A stretch of 64,000 nucleotides of DNA, taken from contig NZ_JAEULM010000030.1 of assembly GCF_016793825.1 (NCBI RefSeq), positions 1-64,000 of the forward strand, read 5' to 3'. Under the pieces are notes generated by a model. It worked only from the letters and a program-made list of their open reading frames with translations. It made no database searches and had not been told where the DNA came from. The translations under genes were made by a program, and so were the position numbers. Origin of the DNA: Sphingopyxis sp. (GTDB lineage: Bacteria; Pseudomonadota; Alphaproteobacteria; Sphingomonadales; Sphingomonadaceae). This document shows positions 16,515 through 27,422 of this stretch, piece by piece; position 1 is the first letter of the stretch, and every line of letters starts with the position of its first letter.

Positions 16515-17615
16515 ATGCCGCGAATGATCTACCTCGACTATCAGGCGACGACGCCGCTTGCCCCGGAGGCGCGCGAAGCGATGCTGCGCTGGCTGGCGGG
16601 GCCGGGCGAGGGAGAAGGTTTCGCCAATCCGTCGAGCACCCACAAGGGAGGGCGCGCCGCCGCCGCCGCCGTCGAGGTGGCGCGCGATCAGGTCGCGGCG
16701 TTGCTGCCGAAGGGCGGACGTGTGTTCTTTACATCGGGCGCGACCGAGGCGCTCAACTGGGCGTTGTTCCGCGGCGCACAGGCAAAGCCCGGCGGGGTCG
16801 CGGGGCTCAGCATCGAACATGCCGCCTCGCTGCAATGCCTCGAACGGTTGAATGCGGCGATCCTGCCCGTGGATAGCAAGGGCGTGGCCCTGCCGCCCGA
16901 TGCCGCGCTGATTCCCGAAAACGGTCTCGTCGCGACGATGTTGGTGAACAACGAGGTCGGGACGATCCAGCCTGTCGCGGACTTCGCCGCCGCCGCGCAT
17001 GCCAGGAACAGCCTGCTGCTCTGCGACGCGGTGCAGGGCTATGGCCGCGTCGCCATTCCCGACGCGGCCGACCTGATCGCAATCTCGGCGCACAAGATCC
17101 ACGGGCCAAAGGGCATCGGCGCGCTCTGGGTTCGCGACGGCGTCGATCTGGAACCGCTGATGTTGGGCGGCGCGCAGGAACAGGGAATGCGATCGGGGAC
17201 CGTATCCCCGGCACTCTGCGCCGGTTTCGGGGCCGCCGCAGCGCTGGCGGCCGAGCGTTTCGATGCGGATGCCGCGCATGTCGAGCGCCTGTGGTCGCTC
17301 GCGGAGGAAATGCTGCCCGAATGGACGCTCAATGGCGCGGCGCACCCGCGCTATCGCGGCAACTTCAATGTCCGGCGCGAGGGGGTGAACGGCCTTCGCC
17401 TGATGTCCGACGCCCGCAATGTCGCCTTCTCGCTCGGGAGCGCGTGTGGTAGCGGATCGGGCAAGGTCAGCCACGTGCTGCGCGCGTTGGGGGTCAGCGA
17501 AGCCGACGCACGCGCCTCGATCCGTCTGGGTTGGGGGCGCTATACGAGCGAAGCGGAGCTCCGCGACGGATTGAACGCGATCAAGGATGCGGCGCGGCTG
17601 CAGGGAGTGAATTGA
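16515..17615 (+). CDS. Cysteine desulfurase (NifS/IscS class)
   Basis: 366 aa, a PLP enzyme that removes sulfur from cysteine for Fe-S cluster and thio-cofactor assembly. The start MIYLDYQATTPLAPEAR, the PLP lysine in ISAHKIHGPKGIGALW and the active Cys in SLGSACGSGSGKVSHVL (near residue 313) are present. The short gap between the lysine and cysteine regions and the GSACGSG loop fit the NifS/IscS class I. It is followed without gap by a 2Fe-2S ferredoxin gene, a typical Fe-S pairing. No iscU or sufB lies alongside, so this may be an extra desulfurase rather than the main IscS. Confidence 0.9.
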   Translation: MPRMIYLDYQATTPLAPEAREAMLRWLAGPGEGEGFANPSSTHKGGRAAAAAVEVARDQVAALLPKGGRVFFTSGATEALNWALFRGAQAKPGGVAGLSIEHAASLQCLERLNAAILPVDSKGVALPPDAALIPENGLVATMLVNNEVGTIQPVADFAAAAHARNSLLLCDAVQGYGRVAIPDAADLIAISAHKIHGPKGIGALWVRDGVDLEPLMLGGAQEQGMRSGTVSPALCAGFGAAAALAAERFDADAAHVERLWSLAEEMLPEWTLNGAAHPRYRGNFNVRREGVNGLRLMSDARNVAFSLGSACGSGSGKVSHVLRALGVSEADARASIRLGWGRYTSEAELRDGLNAIKDAARLQGVN

Positions 17616-17951
17616 GTGCGCGTCACCTTCGTTCATGCTGACGGCAAGGGGTGTACCGAAGCGGAGGTGGCGCCCGGCGACATTCTCCTCGATGTGGCGC
17701 AAGCACAGCTCATGCCGCTCGAAGGAACGTGCGAAGGCCAGATGGCCTGCTCCACCTGCCATGTCATCGTCGCCAAAGAGGATTTCGACCGCTTGCCGCC
17801 GGCCAGCGAGATGGAGGAAGACATGCTCGACCTTGCGGCGGGGGTGCGGCGGACAAGCCGGCTGGCGTGCCAGATTGTCCTGACCGAGGACATGGACGGG
17901 CTGACCGTCCATATTCCGGCCGAAAGCCGCAACATGCAGGGGCCGCGCTGA
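17616..17951 (+). CDS. Adrenodoxin-type 2Fe-2S ferredoxin
   Basis: 111 aa, a small electron carrier. The cluster ligands are the Cys pattern CEGQMACSTCHV (Cys-x5-Cys-x2-Cys) and a fourth in RLACQI, the adrenodoxin/ISC-ferredoxin arrangement. Translation starts at GTG 17616, right behind the desulfurase stop (TGA at 17613-17615), with GGAG about seven bases upstream. It is co-transcribed with the cysteine desulfurase and probably supplies electrons for Fe-S assembly or a monooxygenase. Confidence 0.92.
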   Translation: MRVTFVHADGKGCTEAEVAPGDILLDVAQAQLMPLEGTCEGQMACSTCHVIVAKEDFDRLPPASEMEEDMLDLAAGVRRTSRLACQIVLTEDMDGLTVHIPAESRNMQGPR

Positions 17952-17992
17952 CCGGGGACTGATGACGGGGGCAACAAGGGGAGGCGGCAAGC

Positions 17993-18814
17993 ATGCGACA
18001 CCTGTTGGCGTTTCTTGTCGGGCCGCTGTGTCTGACGGCCTGCGGTGACAAGTCTGGCACGCCCCCCGATGCCGCGCCGCCGGTTGCCTTTGTCCGCCAG
18101 ACGGCGGACGCGGTCGATCACGGCGCACGGGTGGCGAATGTCCTTGGCTGCACCGGCTGCCACGGTGCGGACCTTGCCGGAGAGGATTGGAGCGACCCGG
18201 AGTTCGCGATCATGTGGACGTCGAACCTCAGCCGCTTCGTACCGACGGTGACCGATGCCCAGCTTCGGACAGTCATCACCCACGGGAGGCGTCCCGACGG
18301 GACGGCATTATGGGGCATGCCCTCGCATCTCTTCACCCGGTTGGCGGAGCGTGACATGGCGGCCCTTGTCGTCTTCCTGCGCAGCAAGGCCCCGACCGGC
18401 GCGGAGCATCCGCGGCCGGTGTTCAAGGCGCTGGGGCAAAAGGAGATTGCGGAAGGCCTGTTCAAATCCGCGCCGGTCGAAGTCGCCGAACAGGGCGGGC
18501 TCTGGCCGCCCGATGCAGGGGCCGATCACGCGCTGGGCCGCTATATCGTTCGTGCGACATGTGCGGAATGTCACACGATGACCCTGCGCGGCGGCACGCC
18601 CTATCCCGGCGCCGAACCGCGCCCCGATCTGCGGATCGCCGCCGCCTATGACGACGCGGCGTTCAATCGCATGCTGCGCACCGGCATCGCGCCGGGGGAA
18701 CGCAAGCTCGCGTTGATGGGCGAGGTTGCGCGGGGTCGGTTCCGCCATCTGACCGACGCCGAAATCGCCGCGATCCTTGCCTATCTGCGTGCGGTGGCGG
18801 CGAAAGATCCCTGA
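17993..18814 (+). CDS. Dihaem c-type cytochrome, lipoprotein
   Basis: 273 aa. A lipobox (CLTAC, Cys17) suggests a lipid-anchored periplasmic protein. Two haem-attachment motifs are present, CTGCH (about residue 55) and CAECH (about 189), in two cytochrome c domains. Met ligands cannot be assigned with certainty. It starts 41 bases after the ferredoxin gene and may belong to the same unit. It resembles dihaem cytochromes that shuttle electrons from a dehydrogenase; no dehydrogenase is adjacent. Confidence 0.88.
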   Translation: MRHLLAFLVGPLCLTACGDKSGTPPDAAPPVAFVRQTADAVDHGARVANVLGCTGCHGADLAGEDWSDPEFAIMWTSNLSRFVPTVTDAQLRTVITHGRRPDGTALWGMPSHLFTRLAERDMAALVVFLRSKAPTGAEHPRPVFKALGQKEIAEGLFKSAPVEVAEQGGLWPPDAGADHALGRYIVRATCAECHTMTLRGGTPYPGAEPRPDLRIAAAYDDAAFNRMLRTGIAPGERKLALMGEVARGRFRHLTDAEIAAILAYLRAVAAKDP

Positions 18815-18861
18815 TCGCGCGCACGCTTGCATTTCCGCTTTCGCGCCGCCATATGCGCGGC

Positions 18862-18950
18862 GGGAGTCGGGCGGACGCCGTCTTCGCCAACCCGGTCAGG
18901 TCCGGAAGGAAGCAGCCGCAACGAATTCGCGGCGGGTCGTTCCGGCTCCC
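18862..18950 (+). ncRNA. ffs: Signal recognition particle RNA (4.5S type)
   Basis: Contains the conserved apical SRP element GGTCAGGTCCGGAAGGAAGCAGC, identified through GTCAGGTCCGGAAGGAAGCA at 18895 onward and its pairing partner GCGGGTCGTTCC. The ends GGGAG and CTCCC close the long hairpin. About 90-100 nt is the usual size of the small bacterial SRP RNA. In Alphaproteobacteria ffs often lies next to dnaX, as it does here. The exact 5' end is estimated from the terminal stem. Confidence 0.93.
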
Positions 18951-18954
18951 ACCC

Positions 18955-19413
18955 TCACCACAATTCGATCGAGTTGCGCAGCTTGCGCTTATAGGCGGGG
19001 CGAAAGCGCTTGATGGCGCGCAGCCGACGATAGGGCAGTCGGGTCGCAAATTTGCTCAGTTCATGGGCAGCATCCGTGTCGCCCAGCCGTGCGGCACGAC
19101 GAAGCCATAGACGATATCCCTGCAGATCGTTCCGCGCAAAACAGTCCATCGCCATATGCTGTGCGGCGTTGGCATCGCCGCCTCGCCATGCCCTTCGATA
19201 CCAATATGGTGCGAAGGCCGGATGGCCGAAACCGACGCCTTCCAAAGCAAAGTCGCACGCATGAGTGACCTGTCCATGACGATGGCCGCTGCAGGCCAGC
19301 GCGTTGAAAAGCGGTCTGCAGTGTCCGTTCTTCAATCCAGCCTGAATATGCAGGGCGCGGTCGTAAAGAGCGTCGAGTTTGACCATGTCGCGAAACATGG
19401 GATCGTGATGCAT
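18955..19413 (-). CDS. Sel1-like repeat protein
   Basis: 152 aa with repeats of the Sel1 type: AWRGGDANAAQHMAMDCFAR and WLRRAARLGDTDAAHELSKF, with the A-x(3)-G-D-x-x-A-A spacing typical of these helical pairs. The C-terminus is strongly basic (RLRAIKRFRPAYKRK). Such proteins are usually protein-interaction adaptors. It lies on the strand opposite ffs and dnaX. The start is uncertain (ATG 19413 or in-frame ATG codons 15 and 27 bases in) because no strong ribosome site is visible. Confidence 0.6.
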   Translation of the reverse strand: MHHDPMFRDMVKLDALYDRALHIQAGLKNGHCRPLFNALACSGHRHGQVTHACDFALEGVGFGHPAFAPYWYRRAWRGGDANAAQHMAMDCFARNDLQGYRLWLRRAARLGDTDAAHELSKFATRLPYRRLRAIKRFRPAYKRKLRNSIELW

Positions 19414-19455
19414 CTTGCTTTCGACAAAGGCAAGCTGACCCCCTAAGACGGGCGG

Positions 19456-21177
19456 ATGAGCGATTCCGCCGATGACGATACCCCGATGCTGGGGATGGAC
19501 CTGCCCGCCACCGCTCCACCTGCGTCGTCGGGGCCGTATCGCGTTCTCGCCCGCAAATATCGCCCGCAAACCTTTGCCGAATTGATCGGCCAGGATGCGA
19601 TGGTGAAGACGCTGGGCAACGCGATCGCGCGCGACCGGCTGGCGCATGCCTTTCTGATGACCGGGGTGCGCGGGGTCGGCAAGACATCGACGGCGCGCCT
19701 GATCGCCAAGGCGCTGAACTGCATCGGGCCAGACGGGCAGGGCGGCCCGACGATCGATCCATGCGGCATCTGCGAACCGTGCCGCGCGATTACCGAAGGG
19801 CGTCATATCGACGTGATCGAGATGGACGCCGCGTCGAACACCGGGGTGGACGACGTGCGCGAGATTATCGAGGCGGTACGCTATGCCGCGGTCTCTGCGC
19901 GTTACAAGATCTATATCATCGACGAAGTGCACATGTTGTCGCGTAATGCCTTCAACGCACTGTTGAAAACGCTCGAAGAACCGCCGCCGCACGTCAAATT
20001 CCTGTTCGCAACCACCGAAGTGAACAAGGTGCCGGTGACGGTGCTGTCACGCTGTCAGCGCTTCGACCTTCGCCGCATCACCCCCGACATGCTGTTCGCG
20101 CACTTCAGCGCAATCCTGCAAAAGGAGGGCGTCGAGGCCGAAGCGCCCGCGATCTGGTTGATCGCGAGCGCTGCCGAGGGATCGGTTCGCGACGGATTGT
20201 CGATACTCGACCAGGCGATCGCGCACGCCGATCTGGAGGCCGGAGCGGGTGGCGGCACGATCAGCGCCGATCAGGTGCGGACCATGCTTGGGCTGTCCGA
20301 CCGGACGGCGATCACGCAGTTGATGGCGGCGATCCTCGAAGGCGACAGCGGTGGCGCGATCGACCTGGCGCGCGCGCAATATGCGTTGGGGATCGAACCG
20401 GTCGCGATGGTGCGCGGGTTGATGGACCTGACCCATGCCGTCACGCTGGCCAAGGTGGCGCGGCACGAGGATCCTGCGCTTGCCGAAAGCGACCGGGAGC
20501 GCATCGGCGACTGGGCCATGAAGCTGGGCTTCGCGCCGCTCAATCGCCTCTGGCAATTGCTGCTCAAGGGGCATGACGAGGTTCTGCGCGCGAACAATCC
20601 GCTCGAACATCTCGAAATGCTGTTGCTGCGCGTGATCTATGCCGCTTCGCTGCCCGATCCGGGCGAACTTGCCAAGTTGCTTGAGGCAGGCGGCGGGGCG
20701 ACGATACCGCCCGCCGCGCCGGCGAGCGCGGGCGGGCGGGAAACCATGGCGGCCGAACCGGCGTCCGGGACGCCCGAGACAGCGCCGGTCGAGTTCCCGG
20801 CGTCAGCACTTACCATTGCGCAGATTCATCACCTTCTCGAAACGACCGGAAACCATCAGCTTGCGCGGCAAGTCTATGACGATCTCAAGCTTTTGCAGCT
20901 GGAACCGGGACTGCTTGTCTATGCGCCCGTGTCGGCGCTCGACGCGGGGTTCGCACGCAGCCTTGGCGAGGCGCTCCTCGCCGCGACAGGCAGCCGCTGG
21001 CAGGTGCGGGCGGGTGAGGGGGAGGGGCGGCCGAGCCTTGGCCAGATGCGCCAGGTAAAGCTTGCCGACAATGATGCCCGGATTCGCGAATTGCCTGTGG
21101 TAAAGGCCGCTCTGGCCGCTTTTCCGGACGCAAGGCTTGTCGAAGGCGACAACAACCAGCATAGGTCCCAATCATGA
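19456..21177 (+). CDS. dnaX: DNA polymerase III tau/gamma subunit
   Basis: 573 aa, the clamp-loader ATPase. RVLARKYRPQTFAELIGQD is the family start; Walker A is GVRGVGKTSTAR, the zinc-binding CGICEPC lies near residue 102, and Walker B is IYIIDEVHMLS, followed by TLEEPPPHVKFLFATTE. Domain III and a tau-specific C-terminus follow (from about 380). I saw no conspicuous poly-A slippery site for a gamma form. It overlaps ybaB by four bases. Confidence 0.97.
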   Translation: MSDSADDDTPMLGMDLPATAPPASSGPYRVLARKYRPQTFAELIGQDAMVKTLGNAIARDRLAHAFLMTGVRGVGKTSTARLIAKALNCIGPDGQGGPTIDPCGICEPCRAITEGRHIDVIEMDAASNTGVDDVREIIEAVRYAAVSARYKIYIIDEVHMLSRNAFNALLKTLEEPPPHVKFLFATTEVNKVPVTVLSRCQRFDLRRITPDMLFAHFSAILQKEGVEAEAPAIWLIASAAEGSVRDGLSILDQAIAHADLEAGAGGGTISADQVRTMLGLSDRTAITQLMAAILEGDSGGAIDLARAQYALGIEPVAMVRGLMDLTHAVTLAKVARHEDPALAESDRERIGDWAMKLGFAPLNRLWQLLLKGHDEVLRANNPLEHLEMLLLRVIYAASLPDPGELAKLLEAGGGATIPPAAPASAGGRETMAAEPASGTPETAPVEFPASALTIAQIHHLLETTGNHQLARQVYDDLKLLQLEPGLLVYAPVSALDAGFARSLGEALLAATGSRWQVRAGEGEGRPSLGQMRQVKLADNDARIRELPVVKAALAAFPDARLVEGDNNQHRSQS

Positions 21178-21509
21178 AATCGATCGAAGAAATGATGAAG
21201 GCGGCGCAGGAAGCCGCCGCCACCGTTCAGGCCCAGATGCAGGAAGCGCAGGCGAAACTCGACAACGTCGAGGTCGAAGGCGTCTCGGGCGGCGGGCTGG
21301 TCCGGATTACCGCCAGCGCGAAGGGCCGGATCAAGTCGATCCAGATCGATGACAGCCTGATCGTTCCGTCGGACAAGCAGATGCTGGAGGATCTTCTTGC
21401 CGCGGCGTTCAACGACGCCCGCGAAAAGGCCGACCGCGCGAGCAACGAGGAAATGGGCCGGATGACCAGCGGCCTTCCGCTTCCCCCAGGCTTCAAATTG
21501 CCGTTTTGA
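21174..21509 (+). CDS. ybaB: Nucleoid-associated YbaB/EbfC protein
   Basis: 111 aa, a DNA-binding nucleoid protein. MKSIEEMMKAAQEAAATVQAQMQEAQ is the family helix, then the central beta sheet (VEGVSGGGLVRITASAKGRIKSIQID) and the SGLPLPPGFKLPF end. The gene is usually found between dnaX and recR; here it follows dnaX with ATGA overlap, but no recR is present, since lon comes next. Confidence 0.96.
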   Translation: MKSIEEMMKAAQEAAATVQAQMQEAQAKLDNVEVEGVSGGGLVRITASAKGRIKSIQIDDSLIVPSDKQMLEDLLAAAFNDAREKADRASNEEMGRMTSGLPLPPGFKLPF

Positions 21510-21574
21510 TACCCTTTCGCCGGGATGACGGATTGTGATCGGGGTGCGAACGGTCCACGTTCAGCACAGCGACA

Positions 21575-21601
21575 TTGAATGCGCGGCAAGTTACGCCATA
21601 T
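21575..21601 (+). promoter_or_regulatory. Candidate heat-shock promoter of lon
   Basis: TTGAAT at 21575 and CCATAT at 21596, spaced 15 bases, resemble the sigma-32-type TTGAA ... CCATAT signature. The pair ends 63 bases upstream of the lon start, and lon is a classical heat-shock gene. It rests on a consensus match only. Confidence 0.4.
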
Positions 21602-21664
21602 TAGCGATGAACACCCTATAAGAAGGGCGGTGCTGCCGACGTTGGGGCCCGCCCAGGAGCCGTA

Positions 21665-24061
<2,397 letters not shown>

Positions 24062-24140
24062 GTCATCGGTGCCGGACGCGATTTCGTCCTGAATTCGTCG
24101 CAAAATCGTAGTTTTGGGTCGTTTTGCGTCCCTTTTTGCT

Positions 24141-24170
24141 TTGACAAGACAGGGTCAAACAGCGTTAGTG
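24141..24170 (+). promoter_or_regulatory. Probable promoter of the HU gene
   Basis: TTGACA at 24141-24146 and TTAGTG at 24165-24170, spaced 18 bases. The -35 is perfect, the -10 weak, which is common in Alphaproteobacteria. The HU start codon is about 62 bases downstream. Confidence 0.45.
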
Positions 24171-24231
24171 GCGCGCCATGGCTTCGGGCCATGAATCATT
24201 TATCCAACCATAATGCAGGGGTTCCTTAGGC

Positions 24232-24504
24232 ATGAACAAACAAGACCTGATCGCCGCCGTCGCTGACTCGAGCGGCCTGACCAAGGGCGACGCGAGCAAG
24301 GCCGTCGAAGCTGTCTTCGACGCGATCACGGGCTCGCTCAAGAAGGGCGGCGAAGTCCGTCTCGTCGGCTTTGGCACGTTCGCCGTCAGCAAGCGTAAGG
24401 CTTCGACCGGCCGCAACCCGCGCACCGGCGAAACGATGACCATCGCGGCGTCGAACCAGCCGAAGTTCAAGGCCGGCAAGGCCCTCAAGGACGCCGTCAA
24501 CTAA
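24232..24504 (+). CDS. hupB: HU-family DNA-binding protein
   Basis: 90 aa, a dimeric histone-like protein. MNKQDLIAAVADSSGLTKGDA is the HU N-terminus; the DNA-binding beta arms carry GFGTFAVSKRKASTGRNPRTGE and the conserved NP pair, and the end KFKAGKALKDAVN is typical. It bends DNA and helps in replication and repair. It follows lon with its own promoter and a terminator hairpin, so it is monocistronic. Confidence 0.97.
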   Translation: MNKQDLIAAVADSSGLTKGDASKAVEAVFDAITGSLKKGGEVRLVGFGTFAVSKRKASTGRNPRTGETMTIAASNQPKFKAGKALKDAVN

Positions 24505-24532
24505 GGTTGGCAGGTATCTTTTGGTAAAACGC

Positions 24533-24562
24533 ATCGGGCCGTGGCGAAAGCTGCGGCCCGAT
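24533..24562 (+). terminator. Terminator after HU gene
   Basis: ATCGGGCCG at 24533 pairs perfectly with CGGCCCGAT ending at 24562, 12-base loop, followed by TTTGC. It lies about 30 bases beyond the stop. Confidence 0.65.
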
Positions 24563-24668
24563 TTGCATCTGCGGGCGAAATTTCGGCAAATGGGCGTTGC
24601 ATTACCCGTGCGAGCGGCTATGGCCGTCCGGCTTTCGGAAGCGTCGGACCCTAGGTCGGCACCGGAAC

Positions 24669-24743
24669 GGGCGCGTAGCTCAGCGGTAGAGCACACCCTT
24701 CACACGGGTGGGGTCACAGGTTCAATCCCTGTCGCGCCCACCA
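24669..24743 (+). tRNA. tRNA-Val (CAC)
   Basis: GGGCGCG pairs with CGCGCCC at the two ends, followed by ACCA. The anticodon stem CACCC/GGGTG closes the loop TTCACAC, giving anticodon CAC (valine GTG codons). The T arm has GGTTCAATCC and the D arm GCTCAGCGGTAGAGC. Confidence 0.95.
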
Positions 24744-24829
24744 CGGCCCGGGCGAAGGATCGTCGGCGCGGATATCGCTTGTCAGGCCATTCATCGCCTA
24801 TTCAATGCATCCGCTCTAGGACCTTGGGC

Positions 24830-25138
24830 ATGTTCCGCACCTTGACCATAACGCTTGCCTCGGCCTTGTTGTTTGCCGGAGGCACACCCGCCGCCGCTCG
24901 CGGCGATCGCGATCAGGACAGCCTGCGCGACGCCGCCGCGCAAGGGCAGGTGATCCCGCTCAACCGCCTGATCGCCGAAGTGAAGTCGCGCCCGCCGTAT
25001 AGCGGCATGAGCTATCTGGGCGGGCCGCAGTTCGACCCGGAACGGATGATCTACGCGCTGAAGTTCATGGACGGGGCGCAGGTGGTCATCGTCTATGTCG
25101 ATGCCCGAACCGGCCGGATCGTCGGACGCAAACCCTGA
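24830..25138 (+). CDS. PepSY-like secreted protein
   Basis: 102 aa with a signal peptide (MFRTLTITLASALLFAGGTPAAA) and a small alpha-beta fold ending in KFMDGAQVVIVYVDARTGRIVGRK, the typical PepSY pattern: a strand, Asp-Ala-x-Thr-Gly, and a closing strand. Such proteins often accompany two-component systems, and here an OmpR-type regulator and sensor kinase follow 118 bases downstream, so a periplasmic link to that sensor is likely. The start at 24830 begins with the hydrophobic signal. Confidence 0.75.
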   Translation: MFRTLTITLASALLFAGGTPAAARGDRDQDSLRDAAAQGQVIPLNRLIAEVKSRPPYSGMSYLGGPQFDPERMIYALKFMDGAQVVIVYVDARTGRIVGRKP

Positions 25139-25256
25139 TATTCGCGAAGTTTCGGATCGATCATCGCAACGACATTTTGCGGTGGACGTTCGGACTTGAT
25201 ACATGTTGTCGCAGAGCGGTCGGACATGATCCGGCGCGCAGAGGAAAGGCGCCCGA

Positions 25257-25919
25257 ATGCGGATTTTGATTGTCGAGGACGAACCCACGCTGGGCCCGCA
25301 GCTCAAGGCGACGCTGGAAGGCGCCGGCTATGCCGTCGACCTTGCCACCGATGGCGAGGACGGTCATTTCCTCGGCTCCACCGAAAATTACGACGCAGCG
25401 ATCCTCGATCTCGGGTTACCCGAGGTCGACGGGCTGACCGTTCTCGACCGCTGGCGGAGGGAGAAGCGCAATTTTCCGGTGCTCGTCCTGACCGCGCGCG
25501 ACAGCTGGTCGGACAAGGTCGCCGGGCTCGATGCGGGCGCGGACGATTATCTGGCCAAGCCGTTCCAGACCGAGGAACTGATCGCGCGGCTCCGCGCGCT
25601 GATCCGCCGTGCCGCCGGCAATGCCTCGAGCGAACTCATCGCCGGCAAGGTCCGCCTCGACACGCGGTCGGGCCGCGTCACCCTGGATGGCGAGCCGGTG
25701 AAGATGACCGCGCAGGAATATAAGCTGCTGTCATACCTGCTCCATCACAAGGGCAAGGTGGTATCGCGGACCGAGTTGATCGAGCATATCTACGATCAGG
25801 ATTTCGACCGCGATTCCAACACGATCGAAGTGTTCGTGACGCGCATCCGCAAAAAGCTGGGGGCAGACATCATCACCACCATTCGCGGTCTCGGCTATCA
25901 GCTCGACGATCCGCAATAA
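25257..25919 (+). CDS. OmpR/PhoP-type response regulator
   Basis: 220 aa. The receiver domain (MRILIVEDE..., phospho-acceptor Asp51 in AAILDLGLPEVDG, Lys in LAKPFQTEEL) is followed by a winged-helix output domain ending TTIRGLGYQLDD. It regulates transcription in response to its partner kinase 3 bases downstream. The nearest relatives by motif are PhoP/QseB-type regulators, but the signal and targets are not visible. The PepSY gene upstream hints at an envelope or metal signal. Confidence 0.93.
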   Translation: MRILIVEDEPTLGPQLKATLEGAGYAVDLATDGEDGHFLGSTENYDAAILDLGLPEVDGLTVLDRWRREKRNFPVLVLTARDSWSDKVAGLDAGADDYLAKPFQTEELIARLRALIRRAAGNASSELIAGKVRLDTRSGRVTLDGEPVKMTAQEYKLLSYLLHHKGKVVSRTELIEHIYDQDFDRDSNTIEVFVTRIRKKLGADIITTIRGLGYQLDDPQ

Positions 25920-25922
25920 CGC

Positions 25923-27320
25923 ATGGCAGAGGCCGACGCCGCCACTGCGATAGCGACGGAGGCCGCGAAGCCGGCAGCGCTGACGAGCCGCATCACCGGC
26001 TCGCTCGCGCGGCGCATGATCGCGATCGCGACGATCTGGATTTCGGTCCTGCTGATCGGCGGAGGCTTTGCGCTCGACCGTGTGCTGACCGGCGCGATCA
26101 CGCGCAATTTCGATTCGAGCCTCGAATATGTGCTGATCGCGATGATCCGGTCGTCGGAAATCGGTCCCGATGGCGAGGTGCGGCTGATCGAGCCGTTGGG
26201 CGACCAGCGGTTCCTCGAACCTTACAGCGGCCTTTATTGGCAGATCAGCGGTGGCGGGCAGGAACCCTATCGCTCTCGCTCGCTTTGGGAGCGGACGCTG
26301 AAGCCGCCGAAGGAGCATATCGACACCGCGCTGCACATCTATAACAGCAACCAGTTTCCCGACGAGGAACTGCGCGTCCTCGAACGCAACGTCATTCTGC
26401 CGGGCAGCAAGACGAGCTGGCGTTTCCAGATTGCACAGTCGCGCGAGGCGCTCGACCTTCAGAACGGCGCCGTACGGGCCACGCTGATCCCCAGCCTTGC
26501 CTTGCTGGGGCTTGGGCTGATCATTCTGGCCGCGCTCCAGACCTTCTATGGCCTGTTGCCGCTGCGTCATATCCGCCGGGCGATCGCGGCGATGCGCGGC
26601 GGGCAGAACCGCCGCGTCACCGCGCCGCTTCCGCTGGAAGTGCAGCCCATGGTCGACGAACTCAATGCGTTGCTCGCGCACAACGAAAAGCAGGCCGAAG
26701 AAGCGCGGCTCCACGCCGGCAATCTGGCGCACGCGCTGAAGACGCCGCTGACCGTGTTGGTGAACAGTGCCGCCGGATCCGACACCCCGCTTGCCGAAAC
26801 GGTTCGGCGCGAGGCCGAGACGATGCAGCGACAGGTCGAACATCATCTGGCGCGCGCGCGCGCGGTCGGGCGCCGCGGTGCCGCACAGGCGCGGGCGAAT
26901 GTCCGCGACAGTGTCGATAGCGTGTCGCGGGCCGTGGGCCTTCTCTATCCCGACGTCAGGCTCGACGCGGCGGGAGACCGGACGCTGGTTGCGCGGCTGG
27001 AGCGCCAGGATCTCGACGAACTGATCGGCAACCTGCTCGAGAATGCCGCGAAATATGGCGGCGGCAGCGTATTCGTCACGATCCAGCGCGACGGCGGCAT
27101 GGTGGAGGTGCTGGTGGAAGACGATGGCCGCGGGATATCGCCGGCCGATCGCGTTCGCGTCATCGACCGCGGCGTCCGGCTCGACAGCGGCAAGCCGGGA
27201 ACGGGGCTGGGGCTCGCGATTGTTCGCGACGTTGCCGAAATCTATGGAGGCAGCATCGCGCTTGAAGAGAGCGAGGACCTTGGCGGCCTGCTGGTGCGAT
27301 TGAGGCTTCCGGCCGGATAG
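25923..27320 (+). CDS. Sensor histidine kinase (PhoQ/QseC-like)
   Basis: 465 aa. Two membrane helices (about residues 31-55 and 180-205) bracket a periplasmic sensor of about 125 residues. HAMP-like and HisKA regions follow, with the phospho-accepting His in NLAHALKTPLTVL, then the ATPase core: N box NLLENAAKYGGG, G1 VEDDGRGISPADR and G2 GKPGTGLGLAIVRD. It phosphorylates the adjacent regulator. The starting Met overlaps no other gene, and the spacing of three bases signals one transcript. Confidence 0.92.
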   Translation: MAEADAATAIATEAAKPAALTSRITGSLARRMIAIATIWISVLLIGGGFALDRVLTGAITRNFDSSLEYVLIAMIRSSEIGPDGEVRLIEPLGDQRFLEPYSGLYWQISGGGQEPYRSRSLWERTLKPPKEHIDTALHIYNSNQFPDEELRVLERNVILPGSKTSWRFQIAQSREALDLQNGAVRATLIPSLALLGLGLIILAALQTFYGLLPLRHIRRAIAAMRGGQNRRVTAPLPLEVQPMVDELNALLAHNEKQAEEARLHAGNLAHALKTPLTVLVNSAAGSDTPLAETVRREAETMQRQVEHHLARARAVGRRGAAQARANVRDSVDSVSRAVGLLYPDVRLDAAGDRTLVARLERQDLDELIGNLLENAAKYGGGSVFVTIQRDGGMVEVLVEDDGRGISPADRVRVIDRGVRLDSGKPGTGLGLAIVRDVAEIYGGSIALEESEDLGGLLVRLRLPAG

Positions 27321-27422
27321 GGGAGCGGGGGCGCCCGGCGCGCGCCGGGGTGTATTTGAGAAATTCCGGCCATCATGGTAAGCTGACCTCGTTGTTTCAT
27401 GTTCACCTTGGGGGGAAGGGGA

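Noticed and set aside
19456..21177. Programmed frameshift site in dnaX for a gamma subunit
   Set aside because: I did not find an A-rich slippery run in the right place; a shortened form cannot be claimed.
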